Assembly: GCA_016748015.1 (NCBI GenBank)
Contig: JAAOMT010000703.1
Coordinates: 637,764-701,763, forward strand
Direction of reading: 5' to 3'
DNA length: 64,000 bases
From: Geosiphon pyriformis
Taxonomy: Eukaryota; Glomeromycota; Glomeromycetes; Archaeosporales; Geosiphonaceae
In this document: positions 43,303-55,468 of the stretch, one piece after another
Numbering within the stretch: the stretch's first letter is position 1
Layout: each line of letters opens with the position of its first letter
The notes under the pieces: generated by a model
Database searches by the model: none
What the model saw: the letters and a program-made list of their open reading frames with translations, nothing else
Told to the model about the DNA's origin: nothing
Made by a program: the position numbers and the translations under genes

Positions 43303-45165
43303 TTGATTAATAATAAAACCCTTTGTCTCCTTAATTTTATGATCATAACTAGAATAAAGAGTAAAAAAACTGTACCTGATATCTTTCTTAAGATATTTTA
43401 TAAAATTTCAACCAGAAAAGCTCTCTCTGTTGTAGAAGCAATTAAGCAGAATGTTTTAAAAGCCTTCCCTTTACTTAGTAATCATGAAAAGCTGCCTTTG
43501 GTAGCTACTAAAGCAACTTTTTCATCTTTGGCTGGTTTTTTACTAGTCAAAGTTTCTTTAAAAAGACACACTTGGGTTAGTTCTAGTGTTGTCTTTATCC
43601 CAACTAAGAGCCCAAAAGTTTTTAATAATAAATCTGTAAACAAGCTGGTCTTCCTTTTTCTTGCTTCAACACCTAGTGCTACTAATACTACTTCTTCAAA
43701 AAATATGGTCAAAAAGACCAAAAGTTTAGGAAAGTGAGAACAGTTGCTTGCCTCTGCTATTGTTACACTGAATCTTTTTATGATTTCCAATAAGATCTTA
43801 GATAAGATCTCTATAGCATTATTTGGCACATTATTTAAGATGGGCCAAAATTAACTACTGGCTGTATTGCCTAATATGGTGTCTTTTGATAGATTATTGC
43901 CAGTTTTAGAAGCAAAACAATCATCTCTTGTGATGTTATTTGTTCTTAAGAATAGGGCTGACCAAATAGAAACTAAATCATCTCCTCCTTTGGTTTTTGG
44001 TGCTGTTACTAGTGGTGCTTGGGAAACTATTACTAGTTGTCAAAAGTTTGCTGGATGGATGGTCTCTATTCTGGTGCCTGGTGCTATTTTTAAGATTAAA
44101 TTGGCTTATGTTAAAGCTGTTTTTCAGTTAGTACATGTTTTCTTGAGTGCAAAGTCAGTATTAAAAGACAATATAAAGCTGTTTTGTATGGAGTTTGCTT
44201 CTTAAGTGTCTTTGGAAGCTGTATTTTTGGTTGAACTTACAAGCTCTGTATATTTGGCCACCCTCAAAATTGCCAAGTCTTTGGTAATTTCTGAGTTTGG
44301 TTCCTCTTTTGCTGCTGTTGTGCTGCATGATGTGCCTTTAAGTGTGTTTGCTACTGATATTAAAACAGCTCTTAGTGTGTTTGGTGGTGTTATTTATGTT
44401 GTGCTGAAGTCTGCTGGCATTTGACAGTATGTAATGGTTTATTTTAAGAAGTTGGACTTTGCTGTATCTGCTTTGAGTTATTGGTTAGTCTTAGTGAATA
44501 AGGATAGTATTAGAATTCTCTTTCTGGTAAATCAAAATAAGACTATTTTGTTTTGTGATAAGTTTAAGACCAAGCTGATCAATTTTTCTTTTGAATGTAC
44601 AGCTTTTGAAATTAATGATATGATTTCTTAAGTTAGTGGTTAGACATGTTTTATCCCTCATTTTCTTAAGTCTGATTATTATTTCTGGTTTGCTTTAGTT
44701 ACATTTGGTTTTCAAGCTAATTTAAATTCTGTTATTATCAAAACTGAGACACTAAGAAAATGTTGTATTTGGTGGGAAACTTTTGGTTGTTAGTATTGTT
44801 TCAAGTGTCAAGAGTTAAAGCATCTGGCTGCAGACTGTAAGATTTTTCTATCTCTTCCTTTCAAGTTTTCCAAAGTGTTTACATCATGTTTTGTTGATCT
44901 TAAGTCTTATGTCAAGGCTTTTGCTTCTTTGAGCTCCTCTGGATTCCATCTCTGTTGTTTCTTGCCTCTTCTCTAGTTGTTGTTAGTAATTCTTTGGTGC
45001 TGTCCCAATTGTTGTCTTTAGAATCTGATTTAATTAAGCTTTTTGTATTGATTGAGTCTATTGTTAAGCCTATTGGCTCTTTGGTTACAACTTTTAAACA
45101 GTTTATTAATAATAATTTGGTTTCAAGTAGTACTTTTGGTTTTAAAATCAATAAGGTTTTGGTGC
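43303..45165 (+). pseudogene. LINE2 ORF1-like gene, 5' part (split by B')
   Basis: Long frame from about 43303 with few stops. Ser/Thr/Lys-rich N-terminus (RKALSVVEAIKQNVLKAFPL), an RRM-like part VVLHDVPLSVFATDIKTALS followed by YVMVYFKKLDFAVSAL (about 44320-44480), then a CCHC knuckle CFKCQELKHLAADC at about 44799-44840. The frame reaches KINKVLV at 45165, where B' is inserted, and resumes at 55473. An ORF1-type nucleic-acid-binding protein; no endonuclease or RT follows it. The 160 bases at 43141-43302 between the two oppositely facing LINE 5' ends are AT-rich with no gene. Confidence 0.6.
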
Positions 45166-46093
45166 TGTTATAGGTGATTCTTTGGGGTGTTAAGTAAATA
45201 ACAAACCTGTAACTTGATGCTCAAGGCAATTGGTGATGATGATAATCTGAAAGTATTTTATCTGAAGGTTTTCCAATTGAGTTCTTTGTATAATAGACAG
45301 AGATTCAATGATAACAGTTTATTAGTAGTTTTCTAAAACCATAGTTTTGTTGATTGCTTGCTCAGCTTGATAGTTGATAATTCTCCTGGTGTAATATCCT
45401 CTGTAAGTGTATACTAGTGCTGTTTCCTGACATCAGTTCTTTCATAAGTACTCCAAGAGTAAGTATGATTTAAGCAAGTTTATTTCTCCATAAGTCCTCC
45501 AAGAGTAAGTATTTTTTTAAGTAAGTTTTATTTCTCCATAAGTCCTCCAAGAGTAAATTCTTTAATCAAGTTAGTAGACAACAAAGAAAATAAAGAAAGA
45601 TAAAAGAGAAAATAAGAAATAAGCCAAGATAATTTGTAAGTTAGTATCCTGTCAATAGCCATGATTAAGAGCTATTGTTCCAGTATAATTAAGTATCAGT
45701 TACTATCAACATGAAGTGTTGATAGCAAAGAGTGAATTTAATATAGTGAATAATTATTTATTTGAGGATTGTAGTAGCTAGGCTAAAGATGCTTGGTGTC
45801 GATTCTGTCTTTTCTACTTCTAATACTACTGTTATATATACATATTTGAGATTCCTCAATTCTTCAATTTCTTGCAACAGAAATCCTGGAGTTCCTGGAA
45901 TCCTGCGATTCCTGATGAGAGAAATCCTAGAATTCTGGAATTCTGCGATTTCTTGTCGGAGAATTCTGAAATTCTTGAAATACTGCAATTTCTCTGAGAA
46001 AAATCTTGGAATTTCACATTTACTACGTCTACATCTGATTGGCTAATATCTACTGACTAATAATACTATGTTTCCTATATTCTATGAGTAACA
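45166..46093 (-). repeat. B' 3' LTR (928 bp)
   Basis: On the minus strand it starts TGTTACTCATAGAATATAGG at 46093 and ends CACCTATAACA at 45166. Contains a direct repeat block at about 45420-45560 (four CTCCAAGAGTAAG-like units, seen on the plus strand) and a U3 repeat cassette at 45850-45990. Confidence 0.9.
45850..46010 (-). repeat. U3 cassette of GGAATTCC-type repeats
   Basis: Degenerate units such as GGAATTCCAGGATTTC and GGAATCGCAGGATTCC, rich in the inverted pairs GGAAT/ATTCC and CAGAATTCTG. Also in the B' 5' LTR (about 55250-55395) and, decayed, in the solo LTR (26960-27060). It replaces the ATTGCTCAGCAAT and TAACATGTTATAA cassettes of B1 and B2 at the same place. Confidence 0.72.
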
Positions 46094-46106
46094 TTATTCC
46101 CTCTTT

Positions 46107-46766
46107 TTAATATTGAGCTCTGTTGAAATCTAATTCCTTTAATTTCTCTTCTTGAATTATTTCTTAAACTTCTTTTTCAAGTATTACTTGTGTTATTTTA
46201 GTTTGTAGTTCTTCAAATTGGGTGTTAGTCATTTTTCCCAATTGATTACTTGTAACTGTATCCATTGCTGTATTGAGTAAAATTTTTGGTTGGTCTTGAA
46301 ATCCCATATATAGCCGGTAAATGACTCGAGCTTGTGTGGTTAGATTGTTCTTTCTCACAAATTGTTCCAGTTGTTTCAGTATTGTTGTGTCGAATAACTA
46401 TTTTGTTTTGTCAGTGTACAAATTCTGGATATTTACGTGTTGTTCCAAGTGGAAAAAACAATAGTTTTTTGGAAATTGTTGTATCCACCAAGTCCAAGTT
46501 TCTCTAGTAAGTTCTTGGTATAATCTGACTATTTGTTGTTCTTTTATGGCCAATTTTATCTTGGTCATGATCTTGTCAATAACATTTTCAAGTCTTTTCT
46601 GTGCTTTGTTTTGTGGTATCTTTGCCATATTTTTGTAACGAATGGTTTGTTGATTGATTGTAATTTTTATTTCCTGGTGTTGGATTAATTGAAAAATTTG
46701 TTGGGCTAGTGAATGAATATTGTCCATAATTTCCATTTTTCTGATTTCTTCTATTGCATCGACCAT
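46107..46766 (-). pseudogene. B' ORF3
   Basis: ATG at 46766 on the minus strand; the frame overlaps or nearly touches the integrase stop (46790-46792). End TAA 46107-46109, 13 bases before the LTR. One stop TAG near 46398 and one TAA near 46161. Reads MEIMDNIHSLAQQIFQLIQ, IKITINQQTIRYKN, TWTWWIQQFPKNYCFF, LTTQARVIYRLYMGFQ and MTNTQFEELQTKITQVIL. About 220 residues, helical, no membrane segment. It is the best family B copy and shows clear similarity to family A ORF3 at both ends. Confidence 0.65.
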
Positions 46767-46789
46767 GTTCTTATATATTCTTTTGTTGA

Positions 46790-48060
46790 TCAATTGGACA
46801 TATTGTTGTCAATAATAATAATTGGTTCCAGATCTCATGAAATCTCATCTGATTGGACTAGTATTCTCTGTACTCCTAACTGTGGAATATTACTGGTGAA
46901 TAATGATGCTATATGGTAGTATAATTTCAGTCGATCTCCATGTGCTGCTTTGGTCAAGATTTTGTTATTCAATCTTAATTTGTAAGCTTTATTTCCTAGA
47001 ATTTCTTCTATGTGAAATGGTCTGTCCCATTTGGGGTCAAATTTTCCACTCCATTGTTTTTTCACTTTGGTACAATGTAGTAGTACTTTGTCTTCAATTT
47101 TGAATTCAACTGGTTTATCTGGTAGTTGGTTATCATGTCTTTCTTTTTGTTTTTCTTGTGATTTTTGTATGTTATCAGCTGCTTTTTGTCATTTGTTTTC
47201 TAATGTTTTCATTAAGTTATATGTTTTTTTCAACAATGTGTTTTTGAAATTCTCTTTTGTTATTGGTTTGGTTGGATATGTGCTGACTTTTATTTTCACT
47301 GGTAGTATTGCTGTTCTACCATATACTAATTCAAATGGTATTGCTTATATAGTATTTTGCTTCATTGTCCGATAAGTAAATAGTACTGATGATATCAACA
47401 AATCCCAATCATTCTGGTTTTCTTGGCTGAGCTTAGCTATTGCTTTACACAATGTTCTATTGAATCTTTCGACTAATCCATTGGTTTGTGGATGATATGG
47501 TGATGATAGTGGTCTCTTAATTCCAAATCTTTGGCTCAATTCTGTTAATGTTTTGTTCACAAAATGAGTTCCTTGGTCTGATAATAATTTCTTTGGACAT
47601 CTGTGTTAACAAATTAAATCTTAATGAATGAATTCGGCAATGGATTCTGCATCCACTCTTTGAATTGCTTTTGCTTCTGGCCATTTAGTGAGATAGTTCA
47701 TGGCTACTGCTATGTACCTGTTTCTTCTGCTGGTAATTATTAATAGTCTGACTAAATCAATTCCAATATGGTCAAATGGTTGTCTCACTTTGATTGGTCT
47801 TAATGGTTCACTGGATTTCATACCTCCTCTTTGCTGACAAGCATCACAATTTTGAACATATTGGATGATGTTTGGATACATTGATGGCCAATAGTATCTT
47901 TTTCTGGTTCTTTCCATGGTTGCTTCTTTGTGAAAGTGTCCTGCTGTTGGATTTGAGTGCATGTTGAATAATATTGTCTCTTTTTCTGGCTCTGTAATTA
48001 CTCTGGTTGGTTGATTTGGATCTTTTCTATTTTTTTGATAAAGTATATTTTGGTGAGTGA
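46790..48060 (-). pseudogene. B' integrase
   Basis: Zinc domain AGHFHKEAT, RYYWPSM and CDACQQRGG. Core: IDLVRLL, LLSDQGTHF and GLVERFNRTL, so Asp, Asp and Glu are all present. GPY/F-like WDRPFHIEEIL. Stops near 47618, 47605, 47345 and 47190 at expected Gln or Arg. Ends IIIIDNNMSN at 46790. The best-preserved integrase here. Confidence 0.85.
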
Positions 48061-48235
48061 TAAAATATTTTGATTGTTGTTTGATACTCTTTTATTCTGT
48101 TTGAGATAAATTTTCCTTGAACTGTTAAGTGTTTATATAATGTTGCAGTTGTTGATATTTTTGTATGTTTATCTTTTGTTATATTTTTCGTTGGTATTGT
48201 TCTGGTTTTGTTATATTTTTGGGTTGAAATGTTCT

Positions 48236-49960
48236 TAGATTTGTCTCATTTGTGACAAACTGTCAGCATTTCCGTTGTCTTTTCCTTTTTTATAATGTAT
48301 AGTATAATTATATGGTGTAAGTGCCATTTTCTATCTTGATTGTCTTCTATCTCCAAATTCTTGTTTTTGAAGTAATGTTAATCCTTTGTGATCTGTGTAT
48401 ACTTTAAACTTCTGGCTCAAGTATTTTTTCTATTTCATGACTGTTCAGTATATCATTAAGTATTCTTGTTCCAGTGTTCCATAGTTCTTTTCAGCTGGCA
48501 TTAAACCTCTGCTGGCATATGCTATTGGATGTTCTCTGCTGTCTGGTCCTTTCTAAGATAATACTGCTCCCAATGCTTGGCTGGATGCATTGGTGGTAAT
48601 GATGAATGATTTGCTGTAATTTGGATAGATCAGTACTGGAGCTTAAATGAGCTTTCTTTTCAGAATATCAAAAGCTTCTTGTTGATTTTCTGTCCATTTA
48701 TATTTTGTATTCTTGGTTTGCAGTTGGTTGAGTGGCTGCACTATCTTGGAAAAGTTCTTGATAAAATGTCGATAGTAGCTGGCAAATCCCAAGAATGATT
48801 TCAGTTTTGTCATATTGGTTAGCACTGAAAAGTTCTTTACTATCTCTATTTTCTCTGGATCCGTTTTGATGCTGTCTTTGCTGACTATGTGTCCCAAGAA
48901 TTTTAGTTCTGTCTTGCCGAAAAAGCACTTTGTTGTATTTAATTTTAGTCCTGCTCTTCTTAGTCTTTCAAACACTTGTTGAAGATAATGAAGATGATCA
49001 TCAAATGTTTTTGAAAATACATTGGTGTCGTCCAAGTATACAACTACTGATTTCCACAATAAACCAGTATAAATGATTTCTATTAGTCATTGAAAAGTTG
49101 CTGGGGCATTGGTTAAGCTAAATGGCATTACTTCAAATTCGAAATTCTTTTCTCTTGTGGTGAATACCATTTTCTCTTTGTCAGCTAGATCTATGGCTAC
49201 TTGCCAGTAACCACTGTCTAGGTCTAATGTTGAGAACCATTTGTTTCCACTGAAAGTGTCAAATAATTCTTAGATCCGTGAAGTGGGGTAGCTATTTCCA
49301 CAAGTTACTCCATTAAGTTTTCTATAATCCACACAAAAGCAAATTTTCCCATTTTTTTTTCAGATGAGTACCACTGGTGATAACCATGGGCTTATTGATA
49401 GCTGAATTAGCCCGTTGTCAAGCATTCAGTTTATCTTTTGATGGATAATCTTGTGGCTAGCTGGTGGTACTCTGTATGCTCTTTGTTTAATTGGCATTAT
49501 ATCTCCAGTCTTGATCTGATGCTAGATGATGTCAGTTTGGCCAAACTCGTTTTTGCTGGCAAAGATGTCATTGAAATTGTTGAGCAATATCTTAAGTTGT
49601 ATATGTTAGAGAGGATCTAAGTTTTCCATGTTTATTTGTTCCAATTGTTCTGATTAGAGCAAATAACATTTGCTTTATCTGTATATTGTTTGTGATGTAA
49701 TATCAACATATCCACAAAGCTGTAGAAAGTCCAGAATGATGCTTGGTGGTTGATTCTCTATTTTAGTGCTTAAGTATTCAATGGTGGTTTCGGCTGGTAT
49801 TACTATGACATTTTCTGTGTTATTGTAGATGAGAATTTTGATGTGGCTGTAATTTTTGGCTGGTATATAGAGATTGATGAGTCCAATCTCTCTTAATTCA
49901 CAAAGAGTTGGTTCTGCTTCAAAAATCTGATTCTGTTCTTTTACCTTCTGCTTTATCCCT
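48236..49960 (-). pseudogene. B' linker, reverse transcriptase and RNase H
   Basis: Linker GLINLYIPAKNYSHIKIL (about 49880-49830). RT: NGLIQLSISPWLSPVVL, CVDYRKLNG (the Arg lost in other copies), WFSTLDLDSGYWQVAI, FEVMPFSLTNAPATFQ, YLDDTNVFS with both Asp intact, FLGHIVSKDSIKTDP. RNase H: ITTNASSQALGAVLS (catalytic Asp to Asn) and VYTDHKGLT. Stops at several Gln and Trp codons. Ends near NADSLSQMRQI at 48236. Confidence 0.86.
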
Positions 49961-50465
49961 ATCATATACTGGCTATATAGTGGAATAGAAATTGCTTGAC
50001 CCATTGAGATAATTTCTCCTTGGTCAACAATTTCTTCTTTAGCTATATTGACTGGTATATCTACTTTACCTATTAATCCGAATCCCTGTATTCCTCTTGC
50101 TGTTATTTCTAATTCCTTCCTCTTTCCCACTACTACTAACTGAGCTACTCTAACCAGAGACAGGAATATTGCCTGTGCTAACTTTTCATTGGGCTCTATT
50201 ATATAGGCTTTTTCTGAGTTATTTTGTAGCATAGTGATGATATTTCCTACATATCCCATGTCAATTATTCCTCCTCTTATATTTATCCCTCTTTTCGTTA
50301 GACTACTCTTAGATGCTAATTGAACCATTGTTGTTGCTGGAATTTCCAGTGCTATTTTCAAATCAATGCAGGTGCGTGAATGTGGCTTCAATTTGATGGC
50401 ATCTTTTCCTAGATATCTCAGATCAAACCTGGCATCAGTATCATGTATGCATTTTGGCCTAATAC
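49961..50465 (-). pseudogene. B' dUTPase domain
   Basis: On the minus strand: DTDARFDLRYLGKD (motif 1 with Gly to Arg), MVQLASKSSLTKRGIN (motif 2), GGIIDMGYVGNI (motif 3), NEKLAQAIFLSL (motif 4) and GFGLIGKVDIPVN (motif 5). One of the longer open stretches of B' (238 codons from 50391). The Gly change in motif 1 may weaken it. Confidence 0.83.
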
Positions 50466-50592
50466 CTTCATTATTATCACTGAACCATTTAAGTTCCTGT
50501 TCCTTGGTGAGGTCAGGAAGTGCAATATATTGTTCATAGTTTAGATTGGAGTTTAAATCTGAGTTGGAATCGTTGTTATTGCTATCACTATT

Positions 50593-51375
50593 TTAAATGG
50601 AGCTGGAACCAGTGTTTTTGTCATTGTCATTGTTAGAGTTTGAATTGGAATCGAACAGTGATTCTGATTCCGATGTGCAGCTGCTAATTGGTTTTTCTTC
50701 CTCTGAGATCATGTAGATCATGCAAATTAGTAGATTGTAAATGAGATCACACTCATTACAATATTGAAAGTCACATAGAATCAAACAGTGGTCACATAAT
50801 TAAGTGTTTAGCTGTGCTAACTGTTCTTCCTGTTCCTTTCTGGTTGGTGCTAAATTTTGATAATGTTTGTGGAAGTCTTCTGGGTTGGTCTCAATGTTGA
50901 CGAAAGCATCTGAGTTGGAGACTAAGATAATGTTGACTGGTTCTGGAGAATTGTTTTTGATTTCCAAGATTTCACTGGACATGGCGCCTTTTACTTTGGT
51001 ATTCGCCATCCGCCAGATCTCATCTTTGTCATGTGGGTATCCATCTAGGCAAGAAATCACTTGGTGCCAAGCAGCAGTTATTGGCATACCACGACTCACC
51101 CAGTCACTGATGAGGATTGTGTACTGGCACAAAGTGTTGTACATTTTTCCTCAACCAAGAATGTTGTTCCACATTCTTTCATCGAGCAACTGTTCGCCAC
51201 AAGTAAGACATGGTTTATTGTCCCACTTGCCTTGTTTTTTTGGGTAGCCATACCATTTGCAGTGGCAAGGCTTGCAATAATAGTGGGTTTGCATTCAGTA
51301 ATCTTTATCTGGTGTGACCCAAGCTCCCATGGAAGAGAGTTTCTTCTCATAATCTTTGCATTTAAGTGGTATGTA
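50593..51375 (-). pseudogene. B' Cys-rich module and Ser/Asn spacer
   Basis: Minus-strand order: YIPLKCKDYEKKLSSMGAW (second Cys to Tyr), YYCKPCHCKWYGYPKKQGKW, CLTCGEQLLDE, TLCQYTILISDWVSRG, a CLDGYPHDKDEIWRMA helix, and LCDHCLILCDFQYCNEC at about 50805-50755. A Ser/Asp/Asn-rich tail follows (50690-50593). Same CxxC frame as the family A module despite low identity elsewhere. Confidence 0.7.
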
Positions 51376-51699
51376 TGGTGGTTGTAGCAGTGGTTTATGG
51401 ACAGAGTACAAACTTGTCCAGCCCCTAGTGGTGTCTTTTGTTGATTCCATTTCCTCTGGTAGGTTGTCTTCTCTTTCTTTTCTCTTTCTTTTCTCTTCCC
51501 AACTTAATGTAAGTGGCAACTCATTTTGGTTGTCGTCAATTCAAGTGCCAATGGTGGTTTCCTAGATATGTTCTTCTTTTTGCTTTTCTTTTCTATAGTC
51601 GTCTTCATCCCAGGCAAGTATGAGTGGCAGTTCATTATGGTCGACGTCAGTCCACAAAACCTGATATGCTTCCCATGTTGGTTTCTTTGTTTTCTTTTC

Positions 51700-52265
51700 A
51701 AGTTCGATCAGTGGTTGCAAGTTGGTTGGTTTAAAGTGGTCGCATACTGCTGGTGTTCAAGTATGTTAACCATTTTGGCTCAGTTGAAGCTCTTGCATTG
51801 TCCAATTGAGTATGGCATTTGTTTTGGATAGCCAATTATTTTCAACAAGAGCTTAATACTGAGTGGCTTCTATCACAAGAACTTTGATGGGTATCATGAT
51901 GCCATTAATTTTGATAGGTAGGTTGTCTATTTTGTCTATTAGAGTTTGATTGTTCTATCAGCTGTAATGATTTTTGCACTGGCAGTTTGGTCAACTCGGC
52001 AATCTAATTGATTCATGAGTTGCTTTGTTATGATGCTGCCAGCTGATCTACTATCCAAGATCAGTTTGATGGCATGGTCATTGATTTTGGCATCCATATA
52101 CATAGTGGTGATTGGCTTTTCTTCTAGAATTGCTCTACTGAATAACAGAATTTCGATTGTTTTTTCCAAGTTGAAGGGAAAGATGGCTGCAAGCAATTTG
52201 TTGTTGGTGACAGTTGCTGGTGGAATGTTGTTGGTTGGATCCCGAATGGTTGGTAATGGCATCTT
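51700..52265 (-). pseudogene. B' aspartic protease
   Basis: LILDSRSAGSIITKQL: the catalytic Asp-Ser-Gly is Asp-Ser-Arg (G to A), so inactive. Then TADRTIKL, a shift, and VLVIEATQY followed by TAA (51853-51855), the shared stop. A Lys/Glu-rich spacer leads to the Cys-rich module. The gag frame and this frame differ by one base. Confidence 0.8.
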
Positions 52266-52699
52266 CTGGGATAACCAGGAGACTTAAATAGTTTTGGAAA
52301 TTCGGGTTTTGGGTGGTACTGGTACCTGAATTCTGAGAATATGATCCTGATGGTAAGTTGGAAGAACTGGAGATTGGTTAGTGGACAACCATCGCCGATT
52401 TCTAGTTTTGTGTGATTCTAGATCTGGGGTGGCTTGATGTCATATTAACTGAATTTTGGGGCAGTATCTAAATTGATTGGGATTGATAGATTACTTGTGG
52501 CTGTGGCTAATATATTATGGGTGGCTGTGGTTGATATATTGCTGGTGGCTGTGGTTGATAAATTGGAGTCTGATATACTGGTGTTTGGTAAATTGGCTGC
52601 TGCATCATTGGCAGGTAAGTGTTTTGATATTGTTCCTGATTTTGTTGATATCTTGGAGTTTGAAATTGACAATCAGAGTTTCTATATTGATTTCCTGAT

Positions 52700-54486
52700 C
52701 ACTGGTGGTTATAAGCATTGCAGTTTGCTCTGATGTGCTCTTATTTACCACAGTTGTAGCAGATATGCATCTCTGACTGCCACTGCTGATTGGCCAATGT
52801 TGAAAGATGTGCTTGATTTTGGGAACAATTGTAGTTTCCTAAATTGCTGTATCATTGAGGTGGTTAATAAATTGCATGATTGTCAACTAAGTATCTTTCT
52901 AATTTCTGATTAATTGAATTACTGGATTGTTTCAATTTGGAGTCCAATTCAGATGATCCATTCATTACTAGATTAACGGCTTAGATGTGGTTGGTCTCGG
53001 ACTCAGCTGATTCGAAATTTCTGGCACATGTGACTGCATCTTGAAGGGTGTTTGGATGCAACAGGCATACATGTTGCAAGATGCTGCTGTGCAGACCATA
53101 GATAAACTGGTTAAGAATCTGTGGTGCTGTAAAATAGTTGGTGTCAATTGTCTGGATCTGGTGCAGATTTCTATGAAAGTGTCCCAGGTAAGTGGTGACT
53201 GCTTTAGTTTTTCTTTGTTTTATGGTGGTAAATGTATTGATTAAGTGGTTGATACTGTTATTGTTGCTGAAGTATCTTAAAAATTCCACTTTGAAGACAT
53301 TGAAGTCTTGTGGTTTATTGATCCAGCTCTGATACCATGAATTAGTGGTATCTTTGAGAAAATAGGGAATGGCTTGCATTGCTCAAGCATCATTCCATCT
53401 ATTGGCTGCGATGGCTTTTTCCACATCATTCAGCCATACTTGAGTATCGTTTTCTTTGCCAGTGAAATTATCCAGTTTCGCAATTGGTATGTAGATTATT
53501 GGATCTAAGTTGAGTAGTTGTGGTGGCTGTTAAAGCAGTTGTTGATTTTGTTGAGGTGGTAGTTGAAGTGGCTGCTATATGGGTTTGGCTATTGAATCAA
53601 TTGGTAATTAATCGATAATGATTACCGAAGGTAAGTTTGGTTGATTAATTAGATTGGGGTTTCAGTTATCCTGAGTTGGCAGTGTCTGAATATTCAGAGT
53701 TTCAACTTCCGAATTTACTGAATTTAAATTTTGCTGGTTCTGAAAATTTGGGGTTTCAAATTCCGGTTTTTCAGTGATCAGATTCTGGTAAGTGAATTTT
53801 TGATCCTTAGTTTCTTTTTCTTCCTTTTTTTCTGATTCCATTATCTCCCACAGATCAGAGATTCCAAAATCTGGTGGAGGTGGCAGTGATCAAATTCCTG
53901 ATAATGTTAGTGATCACGATTTAAATCCTTTGAAATATTTGCCATATGGTCCTAATAACTCCACTTTTCTTTGTTTACTTTAAAATGACAATCATCCAAA
54001 TGTTAATGTTGTGTTTGGTGTAGACGTGTCTGTTAATATAATATTAATAATGCTTCCAGATGTGTGATGATATGATGGATATGGTGGGGATTCAATTCTT
54101 TGTTTCTTCCAGGTTGGTAGTTGTATCTCTTTAGGCATTACTGCTGGTGTTTGTAACCTTTCTTTGTCTTTATCTGCATAGGTGATAGGAAATTGTTGTT
54201 GAGTGTATCTTTTAATAGTTTGGTTGATTTCTTTAATTATTGGTGTGAAACTATAGTTCCTTGGTAAGTTGGTGTGTTGGAATAATTCTGTGTAAAAGTT
54301 TTCTCTTGCTGCTTCAATGTTAACTGTTCCTCCTAAACATTCAGTGATTTTGTCATTGATGTAGAAGTTGAAGGCTGATTTGGCTGGGTAATGATTACTG
54401 TTTAATCCTAATTGTTGGTTGTATTGTTGAAACAAGGATTTTGCAAATTCTAAATGGTTTGCTCCTATATTTTCTGATTCTGCCAC
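52700..54486 (-). pseudogene. B' gag
   Basis: Similarity starts at GTG 54486 (VAESENIGANHLEF), with no ATG ahead of it. N-terminal domain KSAFNFYINDKITECL, IEAARENFYTELFQH resembles that of element E. TGA codons at about 53988, 53898 and 53874, two of them shared with B1. Gag domain DTQVWLNDVEKAI, NSWYQSWINKPQDF, TYLGHFHRNLHQ (open 53379-52981). CCHC knuckle CYNCGK-x-EHIRANC at about 52762-52718. The Tyr/Pro/Gln repeats IYQPQPP continue to about 52480. Confidence 0.84.
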
Positions 54487-54529
54487 TTTTGGTTTGTTCT
54501 TATTGGTGCTAGTTCTCTATAAAATTATA

Positions 54530-54548
54530 CCTTACAGGGAGCACCAAA
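54530..54548 (-). promoter_or_regulatory. B' primer binding site
   Basis: Minus strand reads TTTGGTGCTCCCTGTAAGG directly after the 5' LTR. The first ten bases are the same as in family A. Complementary to a tRNA 3' end of the form GGGAGCACCA; tRNA species not identified. Confidence 0.62.
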
Positions 54549-55468
54549 TGTTACAGGTGATTCTTTGGGGTGTCGAATGAATAACAAACCCATAACTTGG
54601 TGCTCAAGATAATTGGTGATGATGATAATCTGAAAGTATTTTATCTGAAGGTTTTCCAATTAAGTTCTTTATATAATGGATAGAGATTCAATGGTAACAG
54701 TTTATCAGTAGTTTCTTGAAACCATAGTTTTATCGATTGCTTGCTTAGCTTGATAGTTGATGATTCTCCTGGTGCGATATCCTCTGTAAGTGTATACTAA
54801 TGCTGTTTTCTGATGTCAGTTCCTCCATAAGTCCTCCAAGAGTAAGTATGGTTTAAGCAAGTTTATTCCTCTGTAAGTCCTCCAAGAGTAAGTATTTTTT
54901 TAAGTAAGTTTTATTCCTCTGTAAGTCCTTCAAGAGTAAATTCTTTAATTAAGTTAGTAGACAACAAAGAAAATAAAGAAAGATAAAAGAGAAAATAAGA
55001 AATAAACCAAGGTGATTTGTAAGTTAGTATCCTGTCAATAGCCATGATCAAGAGCTATTGTTTCAGTATAGTTAAGTATTAGTTACTATTAACATAAAGC
55101 ATTGATAGTAAAGAGTGAATTTGATATAGTGAATAATTATTTATTTGAGGATTGTGGTAGCTAGACTAAAGATGCTTGGTGTTAATTCTGTCTTTTCTGC
55201 TTCTAATACTACTGCTATATATACATATTTAAGATTCTTTAATTTCTCAATTTCTTACGACAGGAATCCTGGAGTTCCTGGAATCCTGCGATTTCTGATA
55301 AAAGGAATTCTGAAATTCTGGAATTCCTTGTTGGAGAATTCTGAAATTCTTGGAATCCTGCAATTCCTCTGAGAGGAATCTTGGAATTCCACATTTATTA
55401 TGTCTACATCTGATTGGCTAATATCTACTGACTAATAATACTATGTTTTCTATATTCTATGAGTAACA
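54549..55468 (-). repeat. B' 5' LTR (920 bp)
   Basis: Minus strand starts TGTTACTCATAGAATATAG at 55468 and ends CACCTGTAACA at 54549. Close to the 3' LTR, including repeat block and U3 cassette; the two differ mainly by transitions. TATA-like TATATATA near 55215-55225. Confidence 0.9.

Larger units (their letters stand above)
45166..55468 (-). mobile_element. Complete Ty3/gypsy element B' (family B)
   Basis: 10303 bp on the minus strand with 3' LTR 45166-46093 and 5' LTR 54549-55468. Flanked by GTGC at 45162-45165 and 55469-55472. It contains all genes of family B and retains the catalytic residues of RT and integrase, but has stops and frameshifts. It is inserted in the LINE2 ORF1 gene, and deleting it restores that reading frame. 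Confidence 0.92.

Noticed and set aside
51061-51831. Plus-strand ORFs rich in Phe, Val and Trp at 50867-51247, 51061-51387 and 51526-51831
   Set aside because: They are antisense to the B' Cys-rich module and protease. The apparent hydrophobic segments come from the complement of Lys/Glu/Gln codons.
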